DNA of 64,000 bases from Clostridium sp. BNL1100 (GTDB lineage Bacteria; Bacillota; Clostridia; Acetivibrionales; DSM-1351), in NCBI RefSeq assembly GCF_000244875.1, contig NC_016791.1, positions 2,981,001 through 3,045,000 of the forward strand. The letters are read 5' to 3'. The notes under the pieces were generated by a model that made no database searches, was not told the origin of the DNA, and saw nothing but the letters and a program-made list of their open reading frames with translations. Made by a program: the position numbers and the translations under genes. Position 1 is the first letter of the stretch; the number at the start of each line of letters is the position of its first letter. Positions 53,759 to 61,777 of this stretch are shown piece by piece.

Positions 53759-54694
53759 TTAAGCTTTACCGTCGCAACCAAGAACGTTAACTATCTTGTT
53801 CTTTACAAGACCCTTTATAGCCTCTCTAGCTGGCTTTAAATATTGTCTTGGGTCGAAGTGGTCAGGATGCTCGTTGAAGTACTTTCTGATTGAACCAGTC
53901 ATGGCAAGTCTCAAGTCAGAGTCGATATTTATCTTACAAACTGCCATCTTAGCAGCCTGACGGAGCATATCTTCCGGAATACCTATTGCATCAGGCATTT
54001 TTCCTCCGTTGCCGTTTATCATTTCAACAAACTCAGGAATAACGGATGATGCACCATGGAGAACTATTGGGAAGTTAGGAAGTCTCTTTGAAACTTCTTC
54101 CAATACATCAAACCTCAACTGTGGCTTTGTTCCTGGCTTGAATTTGTATGCGCCATGGCTAGTACCAATTGCGATTGCCAATGAATCAACACCGGTCTTT
54201 GTAACGAATTCTTCAACTTCAGCAGGATTTGTAAATGCTGCGTCAGCTTCTGATACGTTAACTGCATCTTCGATACCTGCAAGTCTACCAAGTTCAGCTT
54301 CAACAACAACTCCTCTTGGGTGAGCATATTCAACAACCTGTTTTGCAAGTGCTATGTTATCTTCGAATGAGTGGTGTGAACCGTCTATCATAACGGAAGT
54401 AAATCCGCCGTCGATACATGATTTACAAAGCTCGAAAGTATCACCGTGGTCAAGGTGCAGACAGATTGGCAAACCTGTTTCTATAATAGCAGCCTCAACT
54501 AATTTCATAAGATAAGTATGGTTTGCATACTTTCTTGCTCCGGCAGATACTTGAAGAATAAGAGGAGCATTTACTTCCTTTGCTGCTTCAGTTATTCCTT
54601 GAATAATTTCCATGTTATTAACATTGAAAGCTCCTATCGCATAGCCGCCTTCATACGCTTTTTTAAACATTTCGGTAGAAGTTACTAATGGCAT
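53759..54694 (-). CDS. fba: class II fructose-1,6-bisphosphate aldolase
   Basis: Cleaves fructose-1,6-bisphosphate into the two triose phosphates. The 311-residue length and motifs are those of the zinc-dependent class II enzyme: PICLHLDHGDTFELC (catalytic Asp and Zn His), IDGSHHSFEDNI, VVEAELGRLAGIED and FPIVLHGASSV (Zn His and phosphate loop). An AAAGGAGTG site precedes the ATG. The gene is divergent from pfp, the preceding step of glycolysis, across 320 bases. Confidence 0.96.
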   Translation of the reverse strand: MPLVTSTEMFKKAYEGGYAIGAFNVNNMEIIQGITEAAKEVNAPLILQVSAGARKYANHTYLMKLVEAAIIETGLPICLHLDHGDTFELCKSCIDGGFTSVMIDGSHHSFEDNIALAKQVVEYAHPRGVVVEAELGRLAGIEDAVNVSEADAAFTNPAEVEEFVTKTGVDSLAIAIGTSHGAYKFKPGTKPQLRFDVLEEVSKRLPNFPIVLHGASSVIPEFVEMINGNGGKMPDAIGIPEDMLRQAAKMAVCKINIDSDLRLAMTGSIRKYFNEHPDHFDPRQYLKPAREAIKGLVKNKIVNVLGCDGKA

Positions 54695-54884
54695 AATTAT
54701 GCACTCCTTTATAAGAATAATTTTACCTTTATATTATATATTGTTTATCCAATATTATCAGAAAACAATAAGGTAATTCTAAAATTAACCAACATAAAAA
54801 CTCACCGTTACTATTTTATGCAATATTATCTTTAAAATCAAGGGATATTTTGATATTTATTTGACAAACCTAGGTAATGTATAA

Positions 54885-54913
54885 TTGCATTTTCCAACTT
54901 GTTATGCTATATT
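54885..54913 (+). promoter_or_regulatory. predicted sigma-A promoter of pfp
   Basis: TTGCAT (54885-54890) and TATATT (54908-54913) are 17 bases apart, giving a start about 95 bases before pfp. Just upstream, TTGACA and TATAAT also occur but only 13 bases apart, too close for one promoter. The remaining 320-base divergent spacer is AT-rich, with no gene seen. Confidence 0.45.
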
Positions 54914-55014
54914 TTAATTTGATTGCGGATTGTAATATCAGTCCTTTTGAAGAAAGGTCTGGTAAGAGCAACGTATATATTAATACTTAATATAAATATC
55001 AGGAGGTATATAAA

Positions 55015-56262
55015 ATGACTGTTTTAAAAGGCGCCGCTATTTTCGGACAATCAGGTGGACCAACATCAGTAATTAATGCCAGTGCTTGCGGAGTATTTCA
55101 GGAAGCATTAAAGCAAGATGCAATAACAGCTGTATATGGTGCAGCTCACGGTATCAAAGGTATTCTTGATGAAAAATTCTATGACATGAGCAAGGAAGAT
55201 GCTTATGAGCTTGACTTATTAAAGACTACTCCTTCTTCAGCTCTCGGTTCTGTTCGTTACAAGCTTAAATCAGCAGACGAGGACGAAACAGATTACAAGA
55301 GACTTGTTGAAGTTTTCAAGAAATATGATATCAGATATTTCTTCTATAACGGTGGAAATGATTCAATGGATACTTGTAACAAGGTTAGCAAGTACATGCA
55401 GAAGGTTGGCTATGAATGTAGAGTAATGGGTGTTCCAAAGACTATAGACAATGACCTTTTCGGAACAGACCACTGCCCTGGATATTCAAGTGCCGCTAAG
55501 TACATCGCTACATCAACTATGGAAGTTTACCATGATGCAAGAGTTTACAATACAGGTATGATTACAATACTTGAAGTTATGGGAAGAAACGCAGGTTGGC
55601 TGACAGCTGCAACTGCTCTTGCTGCTTATAAGGGTGCAGGTCCTGACTTGATATACCTCCCTGAAATCGATTTTGATATGGATCAGTTCCTTGCTGACTG
55701 TACTAGAATTTACAAAGAAAACGGAAACTGTATCGTTGCTGTTTCAGAAGGTATTAAGGACAAAAACGGTAAATACATTTCAGAATACGGCTCAAACCTT
55801 ACTGATCAGAAAGACTCATTCGGTCATGCACAGTTAGGTGGTCTTGCTGCTACTCTGGCTGCAATTGTTAAGGAAAAGACCGGAGCAAAGGTTCGTGGTA
55901 TCGAATTCAGCCTTCTCCAAAGATGTGCTGCTCACTGCGGTTCTGCAAGCGACGTAAACGAATCCTACATGTCAGGCCAAATGGCTGTAAGATATGCTGT
56001 TGAAGGAATGACTGACAAGATGGTTGGCTTCAAGAGAGCTGAAGGAAGCGAATACAAATGTGAAATTCAGTTACTTGATTTGAACGATGTTGCAAATACA
56101 GAAAAGAAGATTCCTAGAGAATGGATTAACGAAGCTGGAAATGGCTTAAAGCAAGAGTTTATCGACTACGCTTTACCATTAATCCAAGGTGAATCAGCTC
56201 CACCTAAGGAAGACGGTCTTCCTAGATTTGCAAAACTAAAAAAAGTTCTTGCAACTAAATAA
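55015..56262 (+). CDS. pfp: PPi-dependent 6-phosphofructokinase
   Basis: Phosphorylates fructose-6-phosphate with pyrophosphate in place of ATP, reversibly. The 415-residue protein has GQSGGPTSVINASACG at the start, FFYNGGNDSMDTCNK, and GVPKTIDNDLFGTDHCPGY, where the Lys in PKTIDND and the Asp in GGND-type loop are those of PPi-type enzymes rather than ATP-type. MEVMGRNAGWLTAATAL follows. The AGGAGG site is eight bases before the ATG. Position next to fba fits a PPi-based glycolysis as in cellulolytic clostridia. Confidence 0.94.
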   Translation: MTVLKGAAIFGQSGGPTSVINASACGVFQEALKQDAITAVYGAAHGIKGILDEKFYDMSKEDAYELDLLKTTPSSALGSVRYKLKSADEDETDYKRLVEVFKKYDIRYFFYNGGNDSMDTCNKVSKYMQKVGYECRVMGVPKTIDNDLFGTDHCPGYSSAAKYIATSTMEVYHDARVYNTGMITILEVMGRNAGWLTAATALAAYKGAGPDLIYLPEIDFDMDQFLADCTRIYKENGNCIVAVSEGIKDKNGKYISEYGSNLTDQKDSFGHAQLGGLAATLAAIVKEKTGAKVRGIEFSLLQRCAAHCGSASDVNESYMSGQMAVRYAVEGMTDKMVGFKRAEGSEYKCEIQLLDLNDVANTEKKIPREWINEAGNGLKQEFIDYALPLIQGESAPPKEDGLPRFAKLKKVLATK

Positions 56263-56280
56263 TATAACTTACAATCATGA

Positions 56281-56415
56281 CCACCCGTAAAACGGGTGGT
56301 ATGTGTTAGCCCTATAAAGGCTTGTTACCGGCCAGCGTCTAAAAACGCTGGCTTTCACTTTGTTCAAGCTACTATTGCCTTTACCTCCCCTGAAGGGACA
56401 AGCCCCCATAAACAT
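56281..56415. repeat. cluster of short hairpins after pfp, possible mobile-element remnant
   Basis: Three perfect hairpins follow each other: CCACCCGT/ACGGGTGG (56281-56299), AGCC/GGCT (56308-56322) and GCCAGCGT/ACGCTGGC (56331-56352), then a C-rich stretch CCCCTGAAGGG near 56387. The first or third may end pfp transcription. The ordered hairpins resemble the ends of IS200/IS605-type elements that I know from clostridia, but no transposase piece is present, so this is only a suggestion. Confidence 0.4.
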
Positions 56416-56493
56416 ACTTGGAATATTTCCAAATGAGTGAACATTTTGTATAATATAACCTGTATCTACTAAGTTCCGTGAGAGCGAGGCAAA

Positions 56494-57348
56494 ATGAAAA
56501 GGAATCTGGCATTCAACAAAACAATTTTATCGGTGATTATACTAAATGTTACTCAGGTAGCAATATTAATCGGAATAATGGTGTTCCAGTATTTGAGGGA
56601 CGCATCCGTTTTTATCACTTTTAACAGTGAAACCATTTCATATATAACAATTGTTTTGATATCCTTTCTCAATACTTTTATCAATATAAAAGATATCCAC
56701 CGTCTGGGCCAGATCAACTCCAAAAATGATACTCTTGTGCAGACCCTGTTCCAGCTTGAGGAACTCAACAAAACCCTGAGAGCCCAGAGACATGACTTCA
56801 TGAACCATCTGCAGGTAGTCTACGGACTTATTGAGCTGGAAGAATTCAGCGACACTAAAGATTATATCGAAAAGGTTTATAACGATATTCAAAAGGTAAG
56901 CCGTGTAATGCGAACATCCACTCCTGCTTTTAACGCTCTGTTACAGGCAAAGGTTCTTGCCGGAGAAAAAAGAGGAATTGAAACCAGACTAACCATAAAC
57001 TCCAGATTTGATAAAATCAAGATTCCCACCTGGGAGTTTTGCAGAATCATAGGTAACATTATAGATAATGCCATTTATGCACTTGAAAGCTCTAACGGCA
57101 ACAAATATATAGAAATTAATCTCCATGAAGACATTAAAAACTACTATTTCACTATCAAAGACAATGGTCCGGGAATCCCCCGGGACATTATAGATAAAAT
57201 ATTTGAAGCTGGTTTCACAACAAAAGACACTAAAGGTGAAGGCATGGGGCTGGCTATTACAAAGGAAACCCTCCTTAATTACGGCGGAAGCATAAATGTA
57301 CGAGTTGATAACGGTGAAACCATATTCGAAGGGCAAATACCAAAATAA
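56494..57348 (+). CDS. sensor histidine kinase, Spo0B/CitA-type with GHKL ATPase
   Basis: A 284-residue kinase with two N-terminal membrane segments (ILSVIILNVTQVAILIGIMVF and ETISYITIVLISFLNTFI) and almost no extracellular loop. A Spo0B-type dimerisation helix with the phospho-acceptor His in RAQRHDFMNHLQVVYGL follows, then a GHKL ATPase with NIIDNAIYALES, DNGPGIP and GEGMGLAITKE. No sensor domain is visible, so it may sense through the membrane or partner proteins. Four genes on, in the same direction, is a LytTR response regulator that is the likely partner, with NfeD and flotillin between them. Confidence 0.9.
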   Translation: MKRNLAFNKTILSVIILNVTQVAILIGIMVFQYLRDASVFITFNSETISYITIVLISFLNTFINIKDIHRLGQINSKNDTLVQTLFQLEELNKTLRAQRHDFMNHLQVVYGLIELEEFSDTKDYIEKVYNDIQKVSRVMRTSTPAFNALLQAKVLAGEKRGIETRLTINSRFDKIKIPTWEFCRIIGNIIDNAIYALESSNGNKYIEINLHEDIKNYYFTIKDNGPGIPRDIIDKIFEAGFTTKDTKGEGMGLAITKETLLNYGGSINVRVDNGETIFEGQIPK

Positions 57349-57483
57349 ACTTTTGATGAAGCAAACCGACATTTGTGACTATTTATTGTATTTTACAGCA
57401 ATTACCCGTTACTTAAAATAAATAAAACAATATAATATTCCCAAAAGCATAAATTAATATGCACAGAAAGGGGGCAATCTAAT

Positions 57484-57984
57484 GTGGAAATATTGGATTT
57501 CATTGTACAAATAAGTTTAATCCAGGGGCTTATTCTGATAATCGGGGTAACCCTTGTAATAGTAGAGATGTTTCATCCGGGGTTTGGTGCTCCGGGAATC
57601 ACAGGTGCTATTCTCATAATCATAGGAATTATTTTTATAGCATCAACCTTCCAGCAGGCTTTGATTCTGATGGTACTTGTACTGGCAATTCTGGGAATTG
57701 CGCTCAGTATTATACTCCATTCGGCTACCAAAGGAAAATTGTCAAGGTCGCCGCTTATACTAAAGCACTCGCAGCAAAAAGCAACCGGATATATAGGAAT
57801 AGAAGATCTGGAATTTTTCCTTGGCAAGGAAGGCTTCAGTCACACTGTTTTAAGACCATCCGGAGTAGTGGATTTTGATGGTGTGAAAATTGATGTAGTA
57901 TCGGAAGGTTCATTTATTCCCCAAGGCAAAAAGGTAAAGGTAGTAAAAGTTGTCGGCAGGAGTATAGTTGTTCGTGAAGTTTAG
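57484..57984 (+). CDS. short NfeD-family membrane protein
   Basis: A 166-residue protein without the N-terminal protease part of long NfeD. It has three closely spaced membrane segments (SLIQGLILIIGVTLVIVEMF, ITGAILIIIGIIFIAS and QALILMVLVLAILGIALSI) with the family motif EMFHPGFGAPGI between the first two. A C-terminal OB-fold (about residues 95-165; GKEGFSHTVLRPSGVVDFDG and GSFIPQGKKVKVVKVVG) follows. Short NfeD proteins pair with flotillins in membrane microdomains. GTG 57484 stands nine bases after GGGGG; FloA follows after 42 bases. Confidence 0.88.
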   Translation: MEILDFIVQISLIQGLILIIGVTLVIVEMFHPGFGAPGITGAILIIIGIIFIASTFQQALILMVLVLAILGIALSIILHSATKGKLSRSPLILKHSQQKATGYIGIEDLEFFLGKEGFSHTVLRPSGVVDFDGVKIDVVSEGSFIPQGKKVKVVKVVGRSIVVREV

Positions 57985-58026
57985 CTTAATATTATATTGT
58001 AGATCAAACGAAAAGGAGAGATTGTT

Positions 58027-59022
58027 ATGAATTTAACAGGTTTTATTATTATATTATGTGCTCTGGCGCTGTTCTTTGCTTTGTTTTTCAGCCTGGTGCC
58101 CGTGGGTTTATGGATATCGGCTTTGGCTGCAAATGTAAAGGTCAGCATCTTCAACCTTATTGGTATGAGACTTAGGAGGGTTAAGCCCTACATGATAGTA
58201 CTGCCTCTAATAAAAGCAGTTAAAGGCGGTATAGATCTCAATGTAAACCAACTGGAAGCCCACTACCTTGCAGGAGGAAATGTAGATATTGTTGTTGACG
58301 CTCTTATAGCTGCTCACAGGGCAAACATGAATCTTCCCTTTGAAAGAGCTGCTGCTATTGATCTGGCAGGCAGAAATGTACTGGAAGCAGTTAAAATGAG
58401 TGTAAACCCAAAGGTTATCGAAACACCTAATGTTTCAGCGGTTGCAAAAGACGGTATTGAACTTCTGGCAAAGGCAAGGGTAACAGTCAGGGCCAATCTT
58501 GACAGGCTCATAGGCGGTGCCGGCGAAACTACCGTTTTGGCCAGAGTCGGTGAAGGTATTGTAACAACTGTAGGCAGCTCTTTTTCGCACAAAGAGGTAC
58601 TTGAAAATCCTGATAAAATATCCCAGACAGTTCTGTCAAAGGGTCTGGATGCAGGAACCGCCTTTGAAATTCTTTCAATCGATATCGCTGACGTTGATGT
58701 AGGCAGAAACATTGGTGCCCAGCTGCAAACTCTTCAGGCGGAAGCCGATAAAAATATCGCACAGGCGAAGGCTGAGGAAAGAAGAGCAATGGCTGTAGCG
58801 AAAGAACAGGAAATGAAGGCGGCGGTTCAGGAGATGCGGGCAAAGGTTGTGGAGGCGGAGGCTCTTGTACCGGATGCTATGGCTGCAGCGCTCCGTGAAG
58901 GAAAAATCGGTGTAATGGATTACTACAATCTCCAGAATGTAATAGCTGATACACAGATGAGAGATACTATTTCAAAAGCAGGTAAACCTGAGGTTCCTGA
59001 AAATATCGATATAAAATCGTAG
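58027..59022 (+). CDS. floA: flotillin-like protein FloA
   Basis: A 331-residue scaffold protein of functional membrane microdomains. An N-terminal membrane anchor ([21 protein letters not shown]) precedes the SPFH domain (about residues 35-240), with [49 protein letters not shown] and [24 protein letters not shown] coiled coil rich in Ala and Glu ([22 protein letters not shown]) ends the protein. Length and sequence fit B. subtilis YqfA/FloA. It lies after NfeD and before a linker protein and the LytTR regulator. Confidence 0.95.
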   Translation: MNLTGFIIILCALALFFALFFSLVPVGLWISALAANVKVSIFNLIGMRLRRVKPYMIVLPLIKAVKGGIDLNVNQLEAHYLAGGNVDIVVDALIAAHRANMNLPFERAAAIDLAGRNVLEAVKMSVNPKVIETPNVSAVAKDGIELLAKARVTVRANLDRLIGGAGETTVLARVGEGIVTTVGSSFSHKEVLENPDKISQTVLSKGLDAGTAFEILSIDIADVDVGRNIGAQLQTLQAEADKNIAQAKAEERRAMAVAKEQEMKAAVQEMRAKVVEAEALVPDAMAAALREGKIGVMDYYNLQNVIADTQMRDTISKAGKPEVPENIDIKS

Positions 59023-59059
59023 GATACCGGATAACGGTATCAAAAGGAGTGAAGCTTTA

Positions 59060-59425
59060 ATGGAAGCAGCTGATGAAAAAATACGGTCAACTCAGGAACT
59101 ACCTGTTCCGGACAGCAGTACGGCTGCCTCAGGTACACCTGATAATTTTAATGTAAATGGGACTCCTGAGAGCCGGAAAAGTGCAAATTTACCCGATAGC
59201 TCCGGTACATCCGGCAATTCGGGTAAGCAAGTAAGCTATACTGCATCCAAGCTTTCAGCAGCACCTAAAACATCAGATTCAGATAAAAATAAAAGTGCTG
59301 ATGCGTGTCTGAAGATTGATTTCAGTGATAACGGCCTGGTGCAGGGGTTCATCATGTCGGAAATACTTGCTCGTCCAAAAGCAATGAAGCGGAGAGGAAA
59401 TACCATATGGAACTCAAGGTTCTGA
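59060..59425 (+). CDS. small disordered protein with conserved-looking C-tail, FloA operon
   Basis: A 121-residue hydrophilic protein. Residues 1-85 are low-complexity, rich in Ser, Pro, Thr, Asp and Asn and probably disordered. The tail has SDNGLVQGFIMSEILARP followed by KAMKRRG, an amphipathic segment that could bind a partner. The AAAGGAGTG site and start are good. The stop overlaps the response regulator start by 19 bases, so translation is likely coupled. I recall similar tails in other clostridial flotillin-operon proteins but know no function. Confidence 0.65.
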   Translation: MEAADEKIRSTQELPVPDSSTAASGTPDNFNVNGTPESRKSANLPDSSGTSGNSGKQVSYTASKLSAAPKTSDSDKNKSADACLKIDFSDNGLVQGFIMSEILARPKAMKRRGNTIWNSRF

Positions 59426-60150
59426 TTATTGACGATGATGAGGGAATGAGACTTGTCCTTAAAAAAATAATAGAAAAAGCTGAGGGATTTGAGTTGGTTT
59501 GCGAAGCTGAAAGCGGAGAAACAGGCTTAGGCCTCGTTGAGGCCCTCTCCCCTCACATTGTTTTTTTGGATATTGAAATGCCCGGCATGGGAGGTATTGA
59601 GTGTGCCAAAAGAATAACAGATATTGCGCCCAAAACCTTTATTATTTTCGCTACGGCCCATGAGAACTACATGCCGGAAGCCTTTGAGGTATATGCATCT
59701 GATTATTTGATCAAGCCCTTTAAAATAGACAGGATATTGACTACCCTTCAACGCATAAAGGAGATATTTATCAACAAGGAATCTGCCGTAGTTCACACCC
59801 CTCAAATCACCAGAGACAGCCTTTCAAAGCTTATAATAAAGAGCAAGGAAGGCATCAGCTTCATTGACTGCAAGGACATAATATTTATTGAGCGTGAAAA
59901 CCGATCTACACTAATTCATACCCTGACTGAAAGCGTGACTACCTCGGAAGGCTTAAGCGAAATAGAGGAGCGCCTGGACAAGGCACTCTTTTTCAGAAGC
60001 CACAAGTCATATATCATAAATCTTTCAATGATATACAAAATCTATCCCTACGGGCGATGGACCTATACCGTCAAGTTCAAGAACACGGATAAGGACGCTC
60101 TTCTGACACATGACAGGTATGAACAACTGGAGAAGCTTTTTGACGTGTAG
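59407..60150 (+). CDS. LytTR-type response regulator
   Basis: A 247-residue response regulator. The receiver domain (1-120) has the acidic pocket DDDEG, the phospho-Asp in VFLDIEMPGMGG, Thr/Ala in FATAHEN and the Lys in YLIKPFK. The LytTR DNA-binding domain (about 140-245) has LIIKSKEGISFIDCKDIIFIE, the ENRSTLIHT loop and FFRSHKSYIINLSMI. It probably pairs with the histidine kinase at 56494 and may regulate the flotillin genes between them. It overlaps the small protein gene upstream. Confidence 0.92.
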   Translation: MELKVLIIDDDEGMRLVLKKIIEKAEGFELVCEAESGETGLGLVEALSPHIVFLDIEMPGMGGIECAKRITDIAPKTFIIFATAHENYMPEAFEVYASDYLIKPFKIDRILTTLQRIKEIFINKESAVVHTPQITRDSLSKLIIKSKEGISFIDCKDIIFIERENRSTLIHTLTESVTTSEGLSEIEERLDKALFFRSHKSYIINLSMIYKIYPYGRWTYTVKFKNTDKDALLTHDRYEQLEKLFDV

Positions 60151-60313
60151 GTCGTTTTCGGTTATTCTTAATATGGAAAGGCTGATATTGTTCAACAGGC
60201 AAATAAAATTCTGAATTTAGTTGTCCATTACCCATAACATCTTCCTTCATTCTCATAAACGTGGGTCTTTATCCGTTTTGGAAAAACTGCTTCATGTCAC
60301 CAGCCCCTTTTGA

Positions 60314-61429
60314 TTATTGCCATTCTTCCCTCAGTATACCGTAACTTACAGAATCATAATACTTGTTATCGACAATCCGGGCCTTACGGTAAACAGCTTC
60401 CCTTTTCATACCTAGTTTTTCAGCCAGCTTTATCATCCATTCGTTTCCTGACCATGTAGATACTCCAATTCTCACCAGTTCGTGTCTTTGGTCAAATATT
60501 TCGTTAATCCACATTTTCAGCGCTTTATAACCAATTCCGTGTCCCCAGTACTTTTCATTGAATATAACAATTCCAACCTCCATCCAAAGTGTGTCTTTTG
60601 ATTTCCAGTACCAGTTTACTCTCCCAATCAATTCATCAGTATCCTTATCTGCTATTATTTTTTGATTTGTAAGTACATTTTTATGGCCATTTAATAAAAG
60701 AACTCTCATCTCATCTATTTCTTTGATCAATTCTTCTTCATTGTTTTTCTCAAAATACGGACCATTGAATTTGTGAAATTCATGAGAAGGATGGTTCCAG
60801 TACAGATAATCTTCCAAATCCTTTAGCTCCAACTCTCGTAGGATTATTTCAGCAAAATTTTGATTACTGCTTTTTACGCACATTTGCGCAGTGTCCCTGT
60901 CTATGATCTTCCTGAGGGCTTTTATATTTTCATTGAATCCTGCATAATCTGCCCCATAGTTTAAATTAAATTTGTAGTCAAACCCAACCGGATTTAGGCC
61001 TTGATTGTGCTGTATAATTGTTTCCATCTTATCTAATGCCTTTACAAGCTTTGCTTCCTGCGAAACAGCTTCACTGTATTCTTTCCATAGGGAAAAAACC
61101 CGTTCACGCTGCTTGTCAGAAAGTTTGTTCGTCAGTGTTATCAACGCCCGTTCTTCCCTATTTAACTTCCCTTCCGGATCGGTCTCGAACTTTGCCGACA
61201 CATCCCCTTCGTAAATTTCACCGCAATCATGCACAAGACATATTCCTAGAATTTTTGCCATATCCGCATATGGAAAATATTCAGCTAAGAGCAGTGAAAA
61301 CACTGCTAACCTCCATGAATGCTCCGCCACACTCTCCTGCTTTCCCTCGGACGTCCATGCAGTACGAGTTACATTCTTTAGTTTCTCTATTTCTTTAATA
61401 AAATCAATAACCCTATTATAATCTTTCAT
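60314..61429 (-). CDS. HD-domain (YfbR-type) phosphohydrolase fused to GNAT acetyltransferase
   Basis: A 371-residue fusion. The N-terminal half (about 1-185) is a YfbR/HDDC2-type 5'-nucleotidase: ESVAEHSWRLAVFSLLLAEY (first His), CLVHDCGEIYEGD (HD pair), LVKALDKMETIIQH (last Asp). The C-terminal half (about 205-370) is a GNAT domain with DTDELIGRVNWYWKS, YWGHGIGYKALKMWI (acetyl-CoA loop) and SGNEWMIKLAEKLGMKREAV. The two activities are usually separate proteins; the fusion may link nucleotide dephosphorylation with acetylation of an amino or nucleoside substrate. A GTG 9 bases upstream is possible, but ATG 61429 with GGAG is preferred. It is convergent with the response regulator. Confidence 0.82.
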   Translation of the reverse strand: MKDYNRVIDFIKEIEKLKNVTRTAWTSEGKQESVAEHSWRLAVFSLLLAEYFPYADMAKILGICLVHDCGEIYEGDVSAKFETDPEGKLNREERALITLTNKLSDKQRERVFSLWKEYSEAVSQEAKLVKALDKMETIIQHNQGLNPVGFDYKFNLNYGADYAGFNENIKALRKIIDRDTAQMCVKSSNQNFAEIILRELELKDLEDYLYWNHPSHEFHKFNGPYFEKNNEEELIKEIDEMRVLLLNGHKNVLTNQKIIADKDTDELIGRVNWYWKSKDTLWMEVGIVIFNEKYWGHGIGYKALKMWINEIFDQRHELVRIGVSTWSGNEWMIKLAEKLGMKREAVYRKARIVDNKYYDSVSYGILREEWQ

Positions 61430-61461
61430 TTTCTCCACCCACTAAATAGCTTTCAATTTTA

Positions 61462-61479
61462 TAAAATCGGTCGATTTTA
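61462..61479. promoter_or_regulatory. 18-bp palindrome upstream of the HD-GNAT gene
   Basis: TAAAATCGGTCGATTTTA is a perfect palindrome around GT/AC, 33 bases before the HD-GNAT start and 76 bases before the pflB promoter. Its ATCGGTCGAT core has the look of a TetR-type operator; no regulator gene is adjacent. Confidence 0.4.
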
Positions 61480-61554
61480 CAGTTTTTTCCTATAGATAAC
61501 GATACACAAACATGTGTTCTTTGTCAAGATTCAAATTGGCAATAAATTCACCTC

Positions 61555-61582
61555 TTGACATATCCGAAAAATATTTTATACT
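61555..61582 (+). promoter_or_regulatory. pflB promoter
   Basis: TTGACA (61555-61560) and TATACT (61577-61582) are separated by 16 bases. Transcription would start near 61589, directly before the ZTP riboswitch. Confidence 0.7.
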
Positions 61583-61604
61583 AAAGTTATAAACCATTTT
61601 AACA

Positions 61605-61690
61605 GAACAAACTGTCATACAACTGGCGGACGTGGAGATTACCACATGGGAGTATGACTTTAACAAGCCGGCCGCCTGGGCATCATAACT
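61605..61690 (+). promoter_or_regulatory. ZTP (pfl-motif) riboswitch
   Basis: The leader has the conserved order of the pfl/ZTP RNA: ACAACTGGCGGA, a variable stem, CACATGGGAGT, then GCCGGCCGCCTGGGCA, whose CCGCCTGGGC part (61672-61681) is the invariant 3' pseudoknot strand. It senses ZTP/ZMP, a sign of folate one-carbon shortage. The 3' strand is shared with the terminator arm, so ligand binding should prevent termination and switch pflB on. Formate from PFL then feeds tetrahydrofolate. Confidence 0.9.
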
Positions 61691-61710
61691 GCCCAGGCGG
61701 TATTTATTTT
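61672..61710 (+). terminator. ZTP riboswitch terminator
   Basis: CCGCCTGGGCA (61672-61682) and TGCCCAGGCGG (61690-61700) form a perfect 11-bp stem, followed by TATTTATTTT. The 5' arm is the riboswitch core strand. Confidence 0.88.
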
Positions 61711-61777
61711 GTTGTTTCCATAAACATACAAATAAAGTGTTTCCTGGGGAGAAATTTTTCCGAGGGGGTACTAAATA

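Noticed and set aside
54861-54886. TTGACA and TATAAT upstream of pfp as its promoter
   Set aside because: The hexamers are only 13 bases apart; the pair TTGCAT/TATATT with 17-base spacing fits better.
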